Source: Ectothiorhodospira shaposhnikovii
GTDB lineage: Bacteria > Pseudomonadota > Gammaproteobacteria > Ectothiorhodospirales > Ectothiorhodospiraceae
Direction: 5' to 3'
Assembly (NCBI RefSeq): GCF_016584105.1
Contig: NZ_NRSM01000011.1
Span: 1-32,500, forward strand
Length of the DNA: 32,500 nt
In this document: positions 7,232-14,195 of the stretch, one piece after another
Layout: each line of letters begins with the position of its first letter
Position numbering within the stretch: position 1 is the stretch's first letter
The notes under the pieces: generated by a model
What the model saw: the letters and a program-made list of their open reading frames with translations, nothing else
What the model was told of the DNA's origin: nothing
Databases searched by the model: none
Position numbers and translations under genes: made by a program

Positions 7232-7600
7232 ATGACCACCGCCAGCCAGATTCCCGCCACCCAGAACGGTGCCTGGGGCTTTTGGGGCACGATGAACGAG
7301 CACGCCAGCGCCGCGTGGCCCTTGGCGATGACCGCCGTCTCGGACGCCACACACCAGCCCCTTGAATCGGTGCGGACCTTCCTCGACAGCCGCCACGGTC
7401 GCCACTTTGCCGACGACGTCCAGAACGGTTTGTACCAAGGCAAGGTCTTGCAGGATGCGATCAACGCCGCCACCCAGCGCTGGATGGGCTGGACGATTGG
7501 CCGCCAGACCAGCAAGGACTACGGCATCCCGCGCGGCATGCCTTACCTGACGGGCTTTGTGATTCACTGCGAGATCGTCGAGGAATCGCTCGTCGCCTGA
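7232..7600 (+). CDS. Conserved hypothetical phage protein
   Basis: A 122-residue protein starting MTTASQIPATQNGAWGFWGTM, after AAGGAG, and 37 nt after element copy 3. It contains NEHASAAWPLAMTAVSDAT, FLDSRHGRHFADDV and GMPYLTGFVIHCEIVEES. I recognise the type as a conserved protein often found beside DUF3489 genes but know no function. There is no signal peptide or membrane segment. Its last 37 bases overlap, tail to tail, the 3' end of the minus-strand methyltransferase gene, so the two transcripts are antisense there. Confidence 0.75.
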   Translation: MTTASQIPATQNGAWGFWGTMNEHASAAWPLAMTAVSDATHQPLESVRTFLDSRHGRHFADDVQNGLYQGKVLQDAINAATQRWMGWTIGRQTSKDYGIPRGMPYLTGFVIHCEIVEESLVA

Positions 7601-8835
7601 TCATCGAACAACGCGCCGTCCGACTCACGGGTGGCCTGCTTTCCGGTCCAGCCCTGCCAGCGACGCACGATCACATCGACGTACTTGGGGTCGAGTTCGA
7701 TTAGTCGCGCCAGTCGCCCGGACTTCTCGGCGGCGATCAGCGTTGTGCCGGAGCCCCCGAACGGGTCGAGCACCACGTTGCCGGGGCGGCTCGAATTGCG
7801 GATCGCTCGCTCAACCAACTCCACTGGCTTCATCGTCGGATGCAGGTCGTTCTTCTGCGGCTTCCTGATGTTCCAGACGTCGCCCTGGTCGCGGTCGCCG
7901 CACCAGTGACGCTGAGCGCCCTCGGGCCATCCGTACAGGATCGGCTCGTACTGGCGCTGGTAGTCGGCGCGGCCCAGCGTGAAGGTGTTCTTTGCCCAGA
8001 TGATGAAGGTCGACCACTTGCCGCCGGCGGCGCGGAACGCTGCCTGCAGCACGTCGAGTTCGCTGGAAGACATCGCCACGTAGATGCCACCCCGGCAATG
8101 CGCGATGGTCGGCGTCAGCGCCGCCAGTAGGAAGTCGTAGAAGCCGTCGCCGAGGTTGTCGTTCAGGATCGCACGATCCTTGCCGCGCATCTTGTCCTTG
8201 GCGCTGTTTGCGTAGTTCACGTTGTACGGCGGGTCGGTAAATACCATGTCCACCGGCGCGCCATCGAGAAGGCGGTCGTAGCTGTCGGCGACCGTAGAGT
8301 CGCCGCACAACAGGCGGTGACCACCGAGCAGCCAGACATCCCCAGGACGCGAGACTGGCGTCTCTGGCATCTCGGGCATGGCGTCATCGTCGGTCTGGCC
8401 TTGGCCATCCGATTCGTCGCCGGCCATCAGCTCCGCCAACGCGTCGGCATCGAAGCCGGTCAGCGACAGATCGAAGTCATCGTCCTGCAGAGTGGCGATC
8501 TCGATGCGCAGCATCGCGTCATCCCAGCCGGCGTTCTCGGCGATGCGGTTGTCCGCGATCACCAGGGCCCGGCGCTGCGTGGGGCTCAGATGATCGAGCA
8601 CGACCACCGGCACTGCGTCCAGCCCAAGTTTCTGTGCGGCGGCGAGCCGTCCGTGCCCGGCGACGATGACGCCATCGCTGCCGGCCAGAATCGGATTGGT
8701 GAATCCGAACTCGGCAATCGACGCGGCGATCTGTGCCACCTGATCATCCGAGTGGGTGCGTGCATTGCGGGCGTAAGGCACCAGATTGGCCGTCGGCCAC
8801 TGCTCAATCTTGTCGGCCAACCAGGAAGCGCTCAT
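7564..8835 (-). CDS. ParB-domain/DNA methyltransferase fusion (DPPY type)
   Basis: A 423-residue protein. Residues about 12-135 are a ParB/Srx-like domain (YARNARTHSDDQVAQIAASI, VIVAGHGRLAAAQKLG, TQRRALVIADNRIAENAGW). Residues about 165-405 are an N6-adenine/N4-cytosine methyltransferase with catalytic DPPY at 201-204 and the SAM-binding DPFGGSGTT motif near 365, so the order is that of beta-class enzymes. The predicted role is modification of phage or host DNA to evade restriction; the target site is unknown. The ATG at 8835 overlaps the upstream paralogue's stop (ATGA). The longer frame upstream of it is a shadow of that paralogue. The ParB-like domain may give DNA-binding or nucleotide hydrolase activity, which is inference. 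Confidence 0.9.
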   Translation of the reverse strand: MSASWLADKIEQWPTANLVPYARNARTHSDDQVAQIAASIAEFGFTNPILAGSDGVIVAGHGRLAAAQKLGLDAVPVVVLDHLSPTQRRALVIADNRIAENAGWDDAMLRIEIATLQDDDFDLSLTGFDADALAELMAGDESDGQGQTDDDAMPEMPETPVSRPGDVWLLGGHRLLCGDSTVADSYDRLLDGAPVDMVFTDPPYNVNYANSAKDKMRGKDRAILNDNLGDGFYDFLLAALTPTIAHCRGGIYVAMSSSELDVLQAAFRAAGGKWSTFIIWAKNTFTLGRADYQRQYEPILYGWPEGAQRHWCGDRDQGDVWNIRKPQKNDLHPTMKPVELVERAIRNSSRPGNVVLDPFGGSGTTLIAAEKSGRLARLIELDPKYVDVIVRRWQGWTGKQATRESDGALFDDQATSDSSTISQ

Positions 8836-10241
8836 TGCTCGGCACCCGTGGTTGGCAGTCGTTGCGTGACGACCTTGTCGAAGGATTGGCAGGTGGCCAG
8901 CAGCGTGACCGGAACGCCTGGATGGTTTTGGCGGAAGCGTTTGATGGCGACATCCACGTACTCCGGCGCGATCTCGACGGCGCGGCAGACGCGACCGGTG
9001 CGTTGGGCTGCCAGTATCGTCGTACCGCTGCCACCGAACGGATCGAACACGATGTCGCCCGAATCCGTGTAGGCGTCGATGGCGAACGCCGGAAGCGCCA
9101 CCGGGAACACGGCCGGGTGGTCGATGTCCTGACCGATCTTGCCCTTGTGGCGCATCACGCGGATCACCGAGTCGGGAATCCGGGTGTCCTGCGTCGGCTG
9201 CCCCTTGTGCGTCCAGCCGCCGACTTCGCCGTCCCTGCTGCGCATGGCCGTGGATGAGCCATCGGCGCGCAGGTGCGACTCCTGGCCTGCGTGCTTGCAG
9301 GGCACGATCTTGTTGGGCTTGCGGCTCTGCCGGTTGAAGTGGAAGACGAACTCGAAGCTCGGGGCGAAGCGCCCGGCCCAGTCGCCAGGCATGCCCGGCC
9401 CCTGATCCCAGACGTACCACGCGAAGCGCCGCCAGCCTTGTGCACGCATCCAGCCGAGCCACGCGTCCCAATACGGGATGACTTCGTTGTCGCGGTGGAT
9501 CAGCCCCAGGTTGACCAGCACCTGCCCATCGTCGGCCATCGGCACATTGCCAAACACACCGCGCATCAGGCCATCCCAATCCACGATGCCGCCTGAGGTG
9601 TAGTCGCGCTGATTGCCATAGGGCGGCGAGGTGAAGCACAGGCGCGCCGCGTCGCCTTGCATCAGCGTGGCGACCACGGTCGGGTCGGCGGCGTCGCCAC
9701 AGATCAGGCGATGCGGGCCGATGGCCCAGACATCGCCGGTGCGGGATACCGGCGACACAGGTGCATCCGGCACGTGGTCTTCGGCGTCCGGTTCATCGGC
9801 GTCTTGTTCTCGGGCGACTTCTTCGGCTCTCGCATCGTCTGCGAGCAGTGCTGCGATCTCAGCATCCTCAAAACCGGTCAGCGTGAGGTCGTACCCGGCG
9901 TCGGACAGCTCAGCCAACTCCAGCGCAAGCAGTTCCTCGTTCCAGCCCGCATCGAGCGCCAGCCGGTTGTCGGAGATGACGTAGGCGCGCTTCTGTGATG
10001 GTGACAGGTGAGCGAGTTCGATCACCGGCACTTCATCGAGTCCGAGCTTGCGTGCGGCAGCCATGCGGCCGTGGCCGGCGATGATGCCGTTGTCGCCATC
10101 CACCAGGACCGGGTTCGTCCAGCCGTACTCGACGATGCTGGCGGCGATCTTGGCCACCTGCGCGTCGGTGTGCGTGCGCGGATTGCGGGCATAGGGGATC
10201 AGCGCCTCGACCTTGCGGTACTCGACGTTGAGCGTGTTCAG
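8832..10241 (-). CDS. ParB-domain/DNA methyltransferase fusion (SPPY type)
   Basis: A second fusion of the same plan, about 469 residues. The ParB-like part (VEYRKVEALIPYARNPRTH, GIIAGHGRMAAARKLG) is followed by a methyltransferase with SPPY at about 205-208 and DPFGGSGTT near the end. SPPY is commonly associated with N4-cytosine methylation, so the pair may modify two different bases. The start is unusual: no ATG, GTG or TTG lies close to the domain. GAGGA precedes an in-frame ATT (10244) and CTG (10241); CTG has the better spacing and is used here. A TTG at 10322 would place the terminator hairpin inside the coding region and lacks a ribosome site. Confidence 0.85.
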   Translation of the reverse strand: MNTLNVEYRKVEALIPYARNPRTHTDAQVAKIAASIVEYGWTNPVLVDGDNGIIAGHGRMAAARKLGLDEVPVIELAHLSPSQKRAYVISDNRLALDAGWNEELLALELAELSDAGYDLTLTGFEDAEIAALLADDARAEEVAREQDADEPDAEDHVPDAPVSPVSRTGDVWAIGPHRLICGDAADPTVVATLMQGDAARLCFTSPPYGNQRDYTSGGIVDWDGLMRGVFGNVPMADDGQVLVNLGLIHRDNEVIPYWDAWLGWMRAQGWRRFAWYVWDQGPGMPGDWAGRFAPSFEFVFHFNRQSRKPNKIVPCKHAGQESHLRADGSSTAMRSRDGEVGGWTHKGQPTQDTRIPDSVIRVMRHKGKIGQDIDHPAVFPVALPAFAIDAYTDSGDIVFDPFGGSGTTILAAQRTGRVCRAVEIAPEYVDVAIKRFRQNHPGVPVTLLATCQSFDKVVTQRLPTTGAEQ

Positions 10242-10250
10242 AATCGGTTC

Positions 10251-10292
10251 CTCGAAAAAGAAAACCCGCCGACGGGAAACCGTGGGCGGGTT
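10251..10292 (-). terminator. Strong rho-independent terminator before the late operon
   Basis: Read on the minus strand, AACCCGCC pairs with GGCGGGTT, and inside it ACGG pairs with CCGT across one G-G mismatch, closing a four-base loop. That is 12 base pairs in all. The stem runs directly into TTTTCTTTTT. On the plus strand there is no T tract after the stem, so it works for minus-strand transcription only. It lies upstream of the methyltransferase and head genes and downstream of the early operon, a typical place for a terminator overcome by late antitermination. Confidence 0.85.
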
Positions 10293-10317
10293 CGTGATGT
10301 GTGCTGGGTGGGGCGGG

Positions 10318-10352
10318 TGCAAACTGCAAACCCTGCAAACCTAGGTTTGCAG
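10318..10352. promoter_or_regulatory. TGCAAAC repeats ending in a perfect 20-bp palindrome
   Basis: TGCAAAC occurs as direct repeats at 10318-10324, 10325-10331 and 10334-10340, and inverted at 10345-10351. The last two form the perfect 20-bp palindrome CTGCAAACCTAGGTTTGCAG at 10333-10352. This looks like an operator array for a dimeric regulator, placed just upstream of the terminator that guards the late operon. Late-gene activator or repressor sites are the likeliest reading. The binding protein is not identified. Confidence 0.7.
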
Positions 10353-10452
10353 TCTGACGCTAAAAAAGCGCCGCGCTCGCGCCCCCCGCATTGCTTTCTG
10401 GCCAGGAAGGACCCGTCGCAACGGGGTATGGCCATCGCGGGCCGGAAACGAC

Positions 10453-10480
10453 GAAGGCCACAGATCGCTCCGTGGCCTTC
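10453..10480. other. Perfect 9-bp hairpin in the control region
   Basis: GAAGGCCAC at 10453-10461 pairs with GTGGCCTTC at 10472-10480 across a 10-nt loop. There is no U-run on either strand, so a simple intrinsic terminator is not supported. It could be an RNA processing site, part of an antitermination signal, or a weak terminator of the early operon, whose last gene ends at 10619. Confidence 0.6.
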
Positions 10481-10618
10481 ACGCACCCAATGCTCGCAAG
10501 ATTAGCCGTAATACTAGCGAAAAAACCTCAGGATGTTGCACGCCAAAAAGCGACCGAAGCCCGCATCGACACGCAGGATTCCCAACGACTTCGCGAATGT
10601 TCGCAACTACACCCAACG

Positions 10619-11023
10619 TCAGCGGCAATTGCCGGCTGCCCCAGTTTTCTTTTCCATCCGCAGGTGCACGGCGACCAATTCAAGTGCCGTCTGCCAGCGA
10701 CGCCATGCGGTTGTCCGGTCACAGGCAAAGCGGCAGCAGATGTCCTTCCACGGATATCGTTGTGCTCGCATCCAGACGAGGTGTCGCTGTTCTTCTTCCA
10801 GCCACTGAACCCACCGAATGGTCTCCAGCATCCGGTCGATGGCAGCCGGGTCGGGAGGAAAGCGGTAGACCCGTGGCTCAGCTCCCAGGTTTTCCCAGTG
10901 CATGCGTTTGATCGCCGGCCAGCAGTTGAAGTAGCCCTGCACCCGAACCGGAGGAAGGCGGTGGGCGGTTCGTGCGGCCTCGATGAATCGGTCCGCCACA
11001 GTCTCGATCGTCCACTCAGCCAT
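10619..11023 (-). CDS. DUF6362 protein, terminase-like HTH region
   Basis: A 134-residue protein beginning MAEWTIETVADRFIEAARTA. It carries the family signature RLPPVRVQGYFNCWPAI, the segment RMLETIRWVQWLEEEQRHLVWMRA, and a C-terminal HTH (YPWKDICCRFACDRTTAWRRWQTALE) like those of small DNA-binding phage proteins. I recognise it as DUF6362; its role is unknown, though the HTH suggests a regulator. The ATG at 11023 follows GGAG at good spacing and overlaps the previous gene by 8 bases. As the last gene before the control region, it is a candidate for the late-gene regulator (inference). Confidence 0.8.
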   Translation of the reverse strand: MAEWTIETVADRFIEAARTAHRLPPVRVQGYFNCWPAIKRMHWENLGAEPRVYRFPPDPAAIDRMLETIRWVQWLEEEQRHLVWMRAQRYPWKDICCRFACDRTTAWRRWQTALELVAVHLRMEKKTGAAGNCR

Positions 11024-11228
11024 GGTGACGCTCCTTCGGCCCGTACAGCCGATCGCCGATACGGCGAAGCAGTTCACGTTCGACCCAGTCGAGCCGCGTG
11101 TCGTCGGGCGATATCACCAGGATCTGTTGGTCGCGCCAGCCCTCGCGCTTGATCTGCTCCGGATCGGGTCGCGGATCGGGTTGCAGTCGAGCCAGGGCAC
11201 AGCGGTATGCGGGAGTCGGAACCTTCAT
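11016..11228 (-). CDS. Small conserved phage protein
   Basis: A 70-residue protein beginning MKVPTPAYRCALARLQPDPRPDP after a near-perfect AGGAGG ribosome site. It continues with EQIKREGWRDQQILVISPDDTRLDWVERELLRRIGDRLYG. It is hydrophilic and predicted helical in the C-terminal half, with no membrane segment. Similar small proteins occur beside DUF6362 genes in other prophages; function unknown. Its start is one base past the resolvase stop and its end overlaps the DUF6362 start, so it is part of a coupled series. Confidence 0.75.
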   Translation of the reverse strand: MKVPTPAYRCALARLQPDPRPDPEQIKREGWRDQQILVISPDDTRLDWVERELLRRIGDRLYGPKERHHG

Positions 11229-11229
11229 G

Positions 11230-11691
11230 TCACACCTCCTGCGTCTCGATCGCCCAGTGCAGGAGGGCAATGGCGTCGGCTTCGTTGTCGTCGGCAGGCG
11301 CGTGGCCACGCAGACGAACGGCGCCGATCATCTGGTCCTTGCTCGCATTGCCTTTGCCGGTGGCGTGCTTCTTGATCGTGCCCACCGGAACGCCCTGGTA
11401 CGGGATCTGGTGGTGCTCGCACCATGCGGTGAGGTGGGCCATGAACCCGCCGTAGGCGTGTGCTGCATCGACGCCGGCGTGGCGTCGGACTTCCTCGAAG
11501 TACACCGCTTCGATGCCATCGCAGGACTGCTTGATCTCGGTGAGCCAGCGCTTGAAGCGCAGGTAGCGCATGCCGCCACCCTCAAATCGCTGCGGCTTGA
11601 AGGATTCCGTTCCGCTGGTCACGGCGCCGTCGCGATCGCGTACTGCCCAGCCGGTCTGGGTGCCAAGGTCCAGTGCCAGGATCGAGGGCAC
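11230..11691 (-). CDS. RuvC-like Holliday junction resolvase
   Basis: A 153-residue RNase H-fold nuclease. SILALDLGTQTGWAV carries the first catalytic Asp, AVYFEEVRRH the catalytic Glu, and DDNEADAIALLHW the C-terminal acidic pair, with GVPVGTIKKHATGKGNASKDQM between. This is the arrangement of phage RuvC-like endonucleases, which cut branched DNA before packaging. The GTG at 11691 is chosen because the domain begins there, although its ribosome site is weak. The frame stays open to an ATG at 12009 that overlaps the primase-helicase stop (ATGA), giving a 259-residue alternative. The extra 106 codons are low-complexity and coincide with the iteron array and a long hairpin, so I regard them as probably untranslated. 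Confidence 0.85.
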   Translation of the reverse strand: MPSILALDLGTQTGWAVRDRDGAVTSGTESFKPQRFEGGGMRYLRFKRWLTEIKQSCDGIEAVYFEEVRRHAGVDAAHAYGGFMAHLTAWCEHHQIPYQGVPVGTIKKHATGKGNASKDQMIGAVRLRGHAPADDNEADAIALLHWAIETQEV

Positions 11692-11736
11692 GGATGGCCG
11701 CCGATGATCTAAGCCCTGCTGGCCGGCAAGTCCCTG

Positions 11737-11774
11737 ACGTAGGGCAGAGGGACCCTCTGGTCCCTCTCCTACGT
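11737..11774. other. Long hairpin beside the iteron array
   Basis: ACGTAGG at 11737-11743 and AGAGGGACC at 11746-11754 pair with GGTCCCTCT at 11759-11767 and CCTACGT at 11768-11774. This makes 16 base pairs with a two-base bulge and a CTCT loop. There is no U tract, so it is not a typical terminator. It lies between the iterons and the resolvase domain, and could be part of a replication origin, or sequester the start of the resolvase gene in the mRNA. Confidence 0.75.
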
Positions 11775-11841
11775 AGTAGGAGGGGGTGTTTTCGCCAACT
11801 GGAGAAAGGGAGAAAGTCCAGCAATGGCGCGGGTTTGCGCC

Positions 11842-11989
11842 AGTTGGCAAGTTGGCAGCGATGCCAACTGCCAACTGCGGGTCATTTCCTGCAATGCCTT
11901 GATCTGACTGGACTTTCAGTTGGCATGGGTTTGCCAACTGCGGGTAGTTGGCAAGGAAATGAGTGCAGTTGGCAACGGCGCTGCCAACT
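11842..11989. repeat. Iteron array, nine copies of AGTTGGCA: candidate phage origin
   Basis: AGTTGGCA starts at 11842, 11850, 11918, 11946 and 11967; its complement TGCCAACT starts at 11862, 11869, 11932 and 11982. Nine exact 8-mers in 148 bp, in both orientations and partly paired as inverted repeats, are far more than chance. The array follows the primase-helicase gene and is flanked by a strong hairpin. Iterons next to a replication gene are the usual form of phage and plasmid origins, so an origin is the best reading; binding sites of an abundant regulator are the alternative. Most AT-rich bases nearby are within 11881-11960, but no clear melting box is seen. Confidence 0.8.
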
Positions 11990-12005
11990 GCCGATTGGGC
12001 AATAT

Positions 12006-14195
12006 TCATGGGGCCTCCGGATCGTTCAGTTCGTCGTGATAGACCCACACATCTGGGTTCTCGACGGGCATCGAGGCGCCGGAATGCGGGCACTTGTAGT
12101 GGGTGGGGAGCACCGTGTGCTCGCGCATCGTCAGCTCGCCGGTGGCCGTGTCGACATCGCCCGCTGGCATGCGCAGCACCATGCCTTCGACGCAGAGATA
12201 GCCGAACTTGGTGCGGCCGCTGGAGGGCAGACCGTAGTCAGCCGCGTTGCGGAAATACTTGATGTAGCCCTGCGTCGAGAGCGCGGAGACGCGTTCGCGG
12301 ATGGTGCGCTCGCCGCCCAGACCGGCCTTTCCCTCGAAAGATTCGGCGAACTGGTTGGCTGTGTAGCAGCGCCCGCTGCCGGCCTCCTCGAACAGGATCT
12401 GAAGGATCGCGTCGCGTTTGCGGCGGCGCTCGGCATCCAAGCGCTGGCCGTAGTCCTTCATCACCAACCGCTCGTTGGCGTCGACTTCCCGCCACTCACC
12501 GTTGATCTTGTCGACGTGCCGTTGCGGGATACCCGCGCCATTGCGCAGCTCGAAGATGAGCTGGCGAGTGGTGCGCGTTTCATCGGGTCGGAACAGCAGC
12601 ATGCCGGTCGAGTAGTAACCGCGCAGGCTTCCTGCGCCGGCTAGTGCCTGGAACGGGTCCTCCTCAAACTGCTTCTTGCCTAGCTTCTTGGTGTGGTGAG
12701 CGAGGATCACCCCGGCGTCGGGATTGACCGCCTGGCGAATCCGCTCCACCCGCTGCGAGAGGAAGAACAGCATGGCGCCGTTGTCGTTCTCTCCACCGGC
12801 ATCGCCGCCGTCGAACACGTTGCGGATCGGATCGATGGCGATGATGTCAGGAGGTTCGCCGCCAAAAGCCTTCGCGATCGCTGGGATCACCTGCGCCAGA
12901 CCGGCGTCATCGAGCACCAGCCGCAACTGCGGCGTGGCCACGAAATTGGCGCGGGCGTCCAGAAGCCGATGGGACGGCAGGCGGACATCCTTCACTCGCT
13001 CGCGCAGGTAGTGGTACTGGACCTCGGCCTGCAGGTAGAACACACGTAGCGGACGGGGTGGATGCATGCCCAGAAAAGCAGCGCCAGCCGCCATGTGCGC
13101 CAGCCACGACAACAGAAAGTCACTCTTGCCGACCTTGGGCGCACCGCCGAACACCAACATGCCAGCCGGCGTCAGCACGCGCGGAGAGATCAGATCAGGT
13201 GGCAGCGGTGAGTTATCGTCGAGCAGTTCGCCGAGCGTGAAGGTGGGCAGGGAGGGAGCCGCCGCCTTGACCACGCGGCGTTCGCCCTGGGCGATGAATG
13301 CGGCGCAGTCGAACCCTTCGTCGACAGCGTCTGCGGCGTCCCACTTGGGTGGCTTGTCGGTGGGCGGCACCAGGATGGCCACGGATGTGCTGCCCGCAGC
13401 TACGCATGCACGCGCTGCGCTCTCGGCGTAGTCCCAGCCGGGTGCATCCCGGTCCGGCCAGATGACCACGGATTTCCCCGCCAACGGATGCCAGTCGGTT
13501 TTGTCGACAGGAGCCTTGGCGCCGTTCATCGCGGTGGTGGCCGCAATACCGTAAGCGATCAATGCAGCCGCACACTTCTCGCCTTCGACCAGGACGACCT
13601 CTCGCGCCCTCGAGATGACCGGGAGGTTGTAGAGCGGCCTAGGGTCGGGCGCGCGCCACATGCGGGCACGAACATCCCAGGGGCGATATTCCTTGCCCGT
13701 CGGTGGGTCGTAGCGGTAGACGCAGGCGATCAGTTCGCCCTCGGGTGACAGATAGTCCCACTTGGCGGTGTAAGCGCCGAGGTCGTCCATTGGCATGCTG
13801 CGAACATCGCGGCGCATCGGCGTGATGTTCGATGGAGCAAGACCGAGCCACTGCCGGATCTCGCTAGCGATGCGCGGGAAGTCGCTGCGTGCGGAGCGAC
13901 CCTGCGACCGCGCCCACAGATCGATGACATCGCCGCCCTCGTCGGTGGAGAAGTCCTTCCACAGGCCGCGCCGTGGTCCGTCGAGTTCAACCACCAGACT
14001 CTTGCCAGGGTTGCCATCGACATCGCCGACGTAGAACTTTCCACCTCGGATGCGCCCCTGCGGAAACAGGTAGTGGAGAACGGCTTCGAGCCGGTCCAGT
14101 AGCCCCGCACGCAGCGCATCGGTATCGGATGCCAGTTCGTCGCGCTGCTCGGGGGCGTCATTGAAGTCGAGCCAGATGATGTTGTCGGCCATCAT
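12006..14195 (-). CDS. Primase-helicase: Toprim domain plus RepA-like hexameric helicase
   Basis: A 729-residue replication protein. An N-terminal region contains the primase-like GLWKDFSTDEGGDVIDLWA (about 77-95). The Toprim domain follows with VLVEGEK (201-207) and the acidic WPDRDAPG (246-253). The C-terminal half is a RecA-like AAA_25/RepA helicase with Walker A GGAPKVGKS (350-358), Walker B IIAIDP (451-456) and LAHHTKK (499-504). A winged-helix tail from about 590 (ERTIRERVSALSTQGYIKYFR) completes it. It should unwind and perhaps prime phage DNA. The first of two adjacent ATGs, at 14195, overlaps the nuclease stop (ATGA); the longer frame upstream is a shadow of that nuclease. The iteron array lies just past its 3' end. 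Confidence 0.92.
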   Translation of the reverse strand: MMADNIIWLDFNDAPEQRDELASDTDALRAGLLDRLEAVLHYLFPQGRIRGGKFYVGDVDGNPGKSLVVELDGPRRGLWKDFSTDEGGDVIDLWARSQGRSARSDFPRIASEIRQWLGLAPSNITPMRRDVRSMPMDDLGAYTAKWDYLSPEGELIACVYRYDPPTGKEYRPWDVRARMWRAPDPRPLYNLPVISRAREVVLVEGEKCAAALIAYGIAATTAMNGAKAPVDKTDWHPLAGKSVVIWPDRDAPGWDYAESAARACVAAGSTSVAILVPPTDKPPKWDAADAVDEGFDCAAFIAQGERRVVKAAAPSLPTFTLGELLDDNSPLPPDLISPRVLTPAGMLVFGGAPKVGKSDFLLSWLAHMAAGAAFLGMHPPRPLRVFYLQAEVQYHYLRERVKDVRLPSHRLLDARANFVATPQLRLVLDDAGLAQVIPAIAKAFGGEPPDIIAIDPIRNVFDGGDAGGENDNGAMLFFLSQRVERIRQAVNPDAGVILAHHTKKLGKKQFEEDPFQALAGAGSLRGYYSTGMLLFRPDETRTTRQLIFELRNGAGIPQRHVDKINGEWREVDANERLVMKDYGQRLDAERRRKRDAILQILFEEAGSGRCYTANQFAESFEGKAGLGGERTIRERVSALSTQGYIKYFRNAADYGLPSSGRTKFGYLCVEGMVLRMPAGDVDTATGELTMREHTVLPTHYKCPHSGASMPVENPDVWVYHDELNDPEAP

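Larger units (their letters stand above)
10293..10618. other. Non-coding control region between early and late operons
   Basis: About 325 nt without a credible gene; short open frames here lack ribosome sites and domain content. It holds the heptamer repeats and palindrome at 10318-10352 and the hairpin at 10453-10480. A late promoter reading on the minus strand is expected here, but I cannot fix one: TATTAC near 10491-10496 on the minus strand has only a poor -35. The rest shows no other structure I can support. Confidence 0.6.

Noticed and set aside
9640-10500. Small plus-strand open frames opposite the first methyltransferase
   Set aside because: No ribosome sites and no domain content; they mirror the codons of the methyltransferase.
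11692-12009. 106-codon N-terminal extension of the resolvase
   Set aside because: The ATGA overlap is attractive, but the translation is low-complexity and arises from the iterons and hairpin. I kept the shorter start, with the longer one stated as an alternative.
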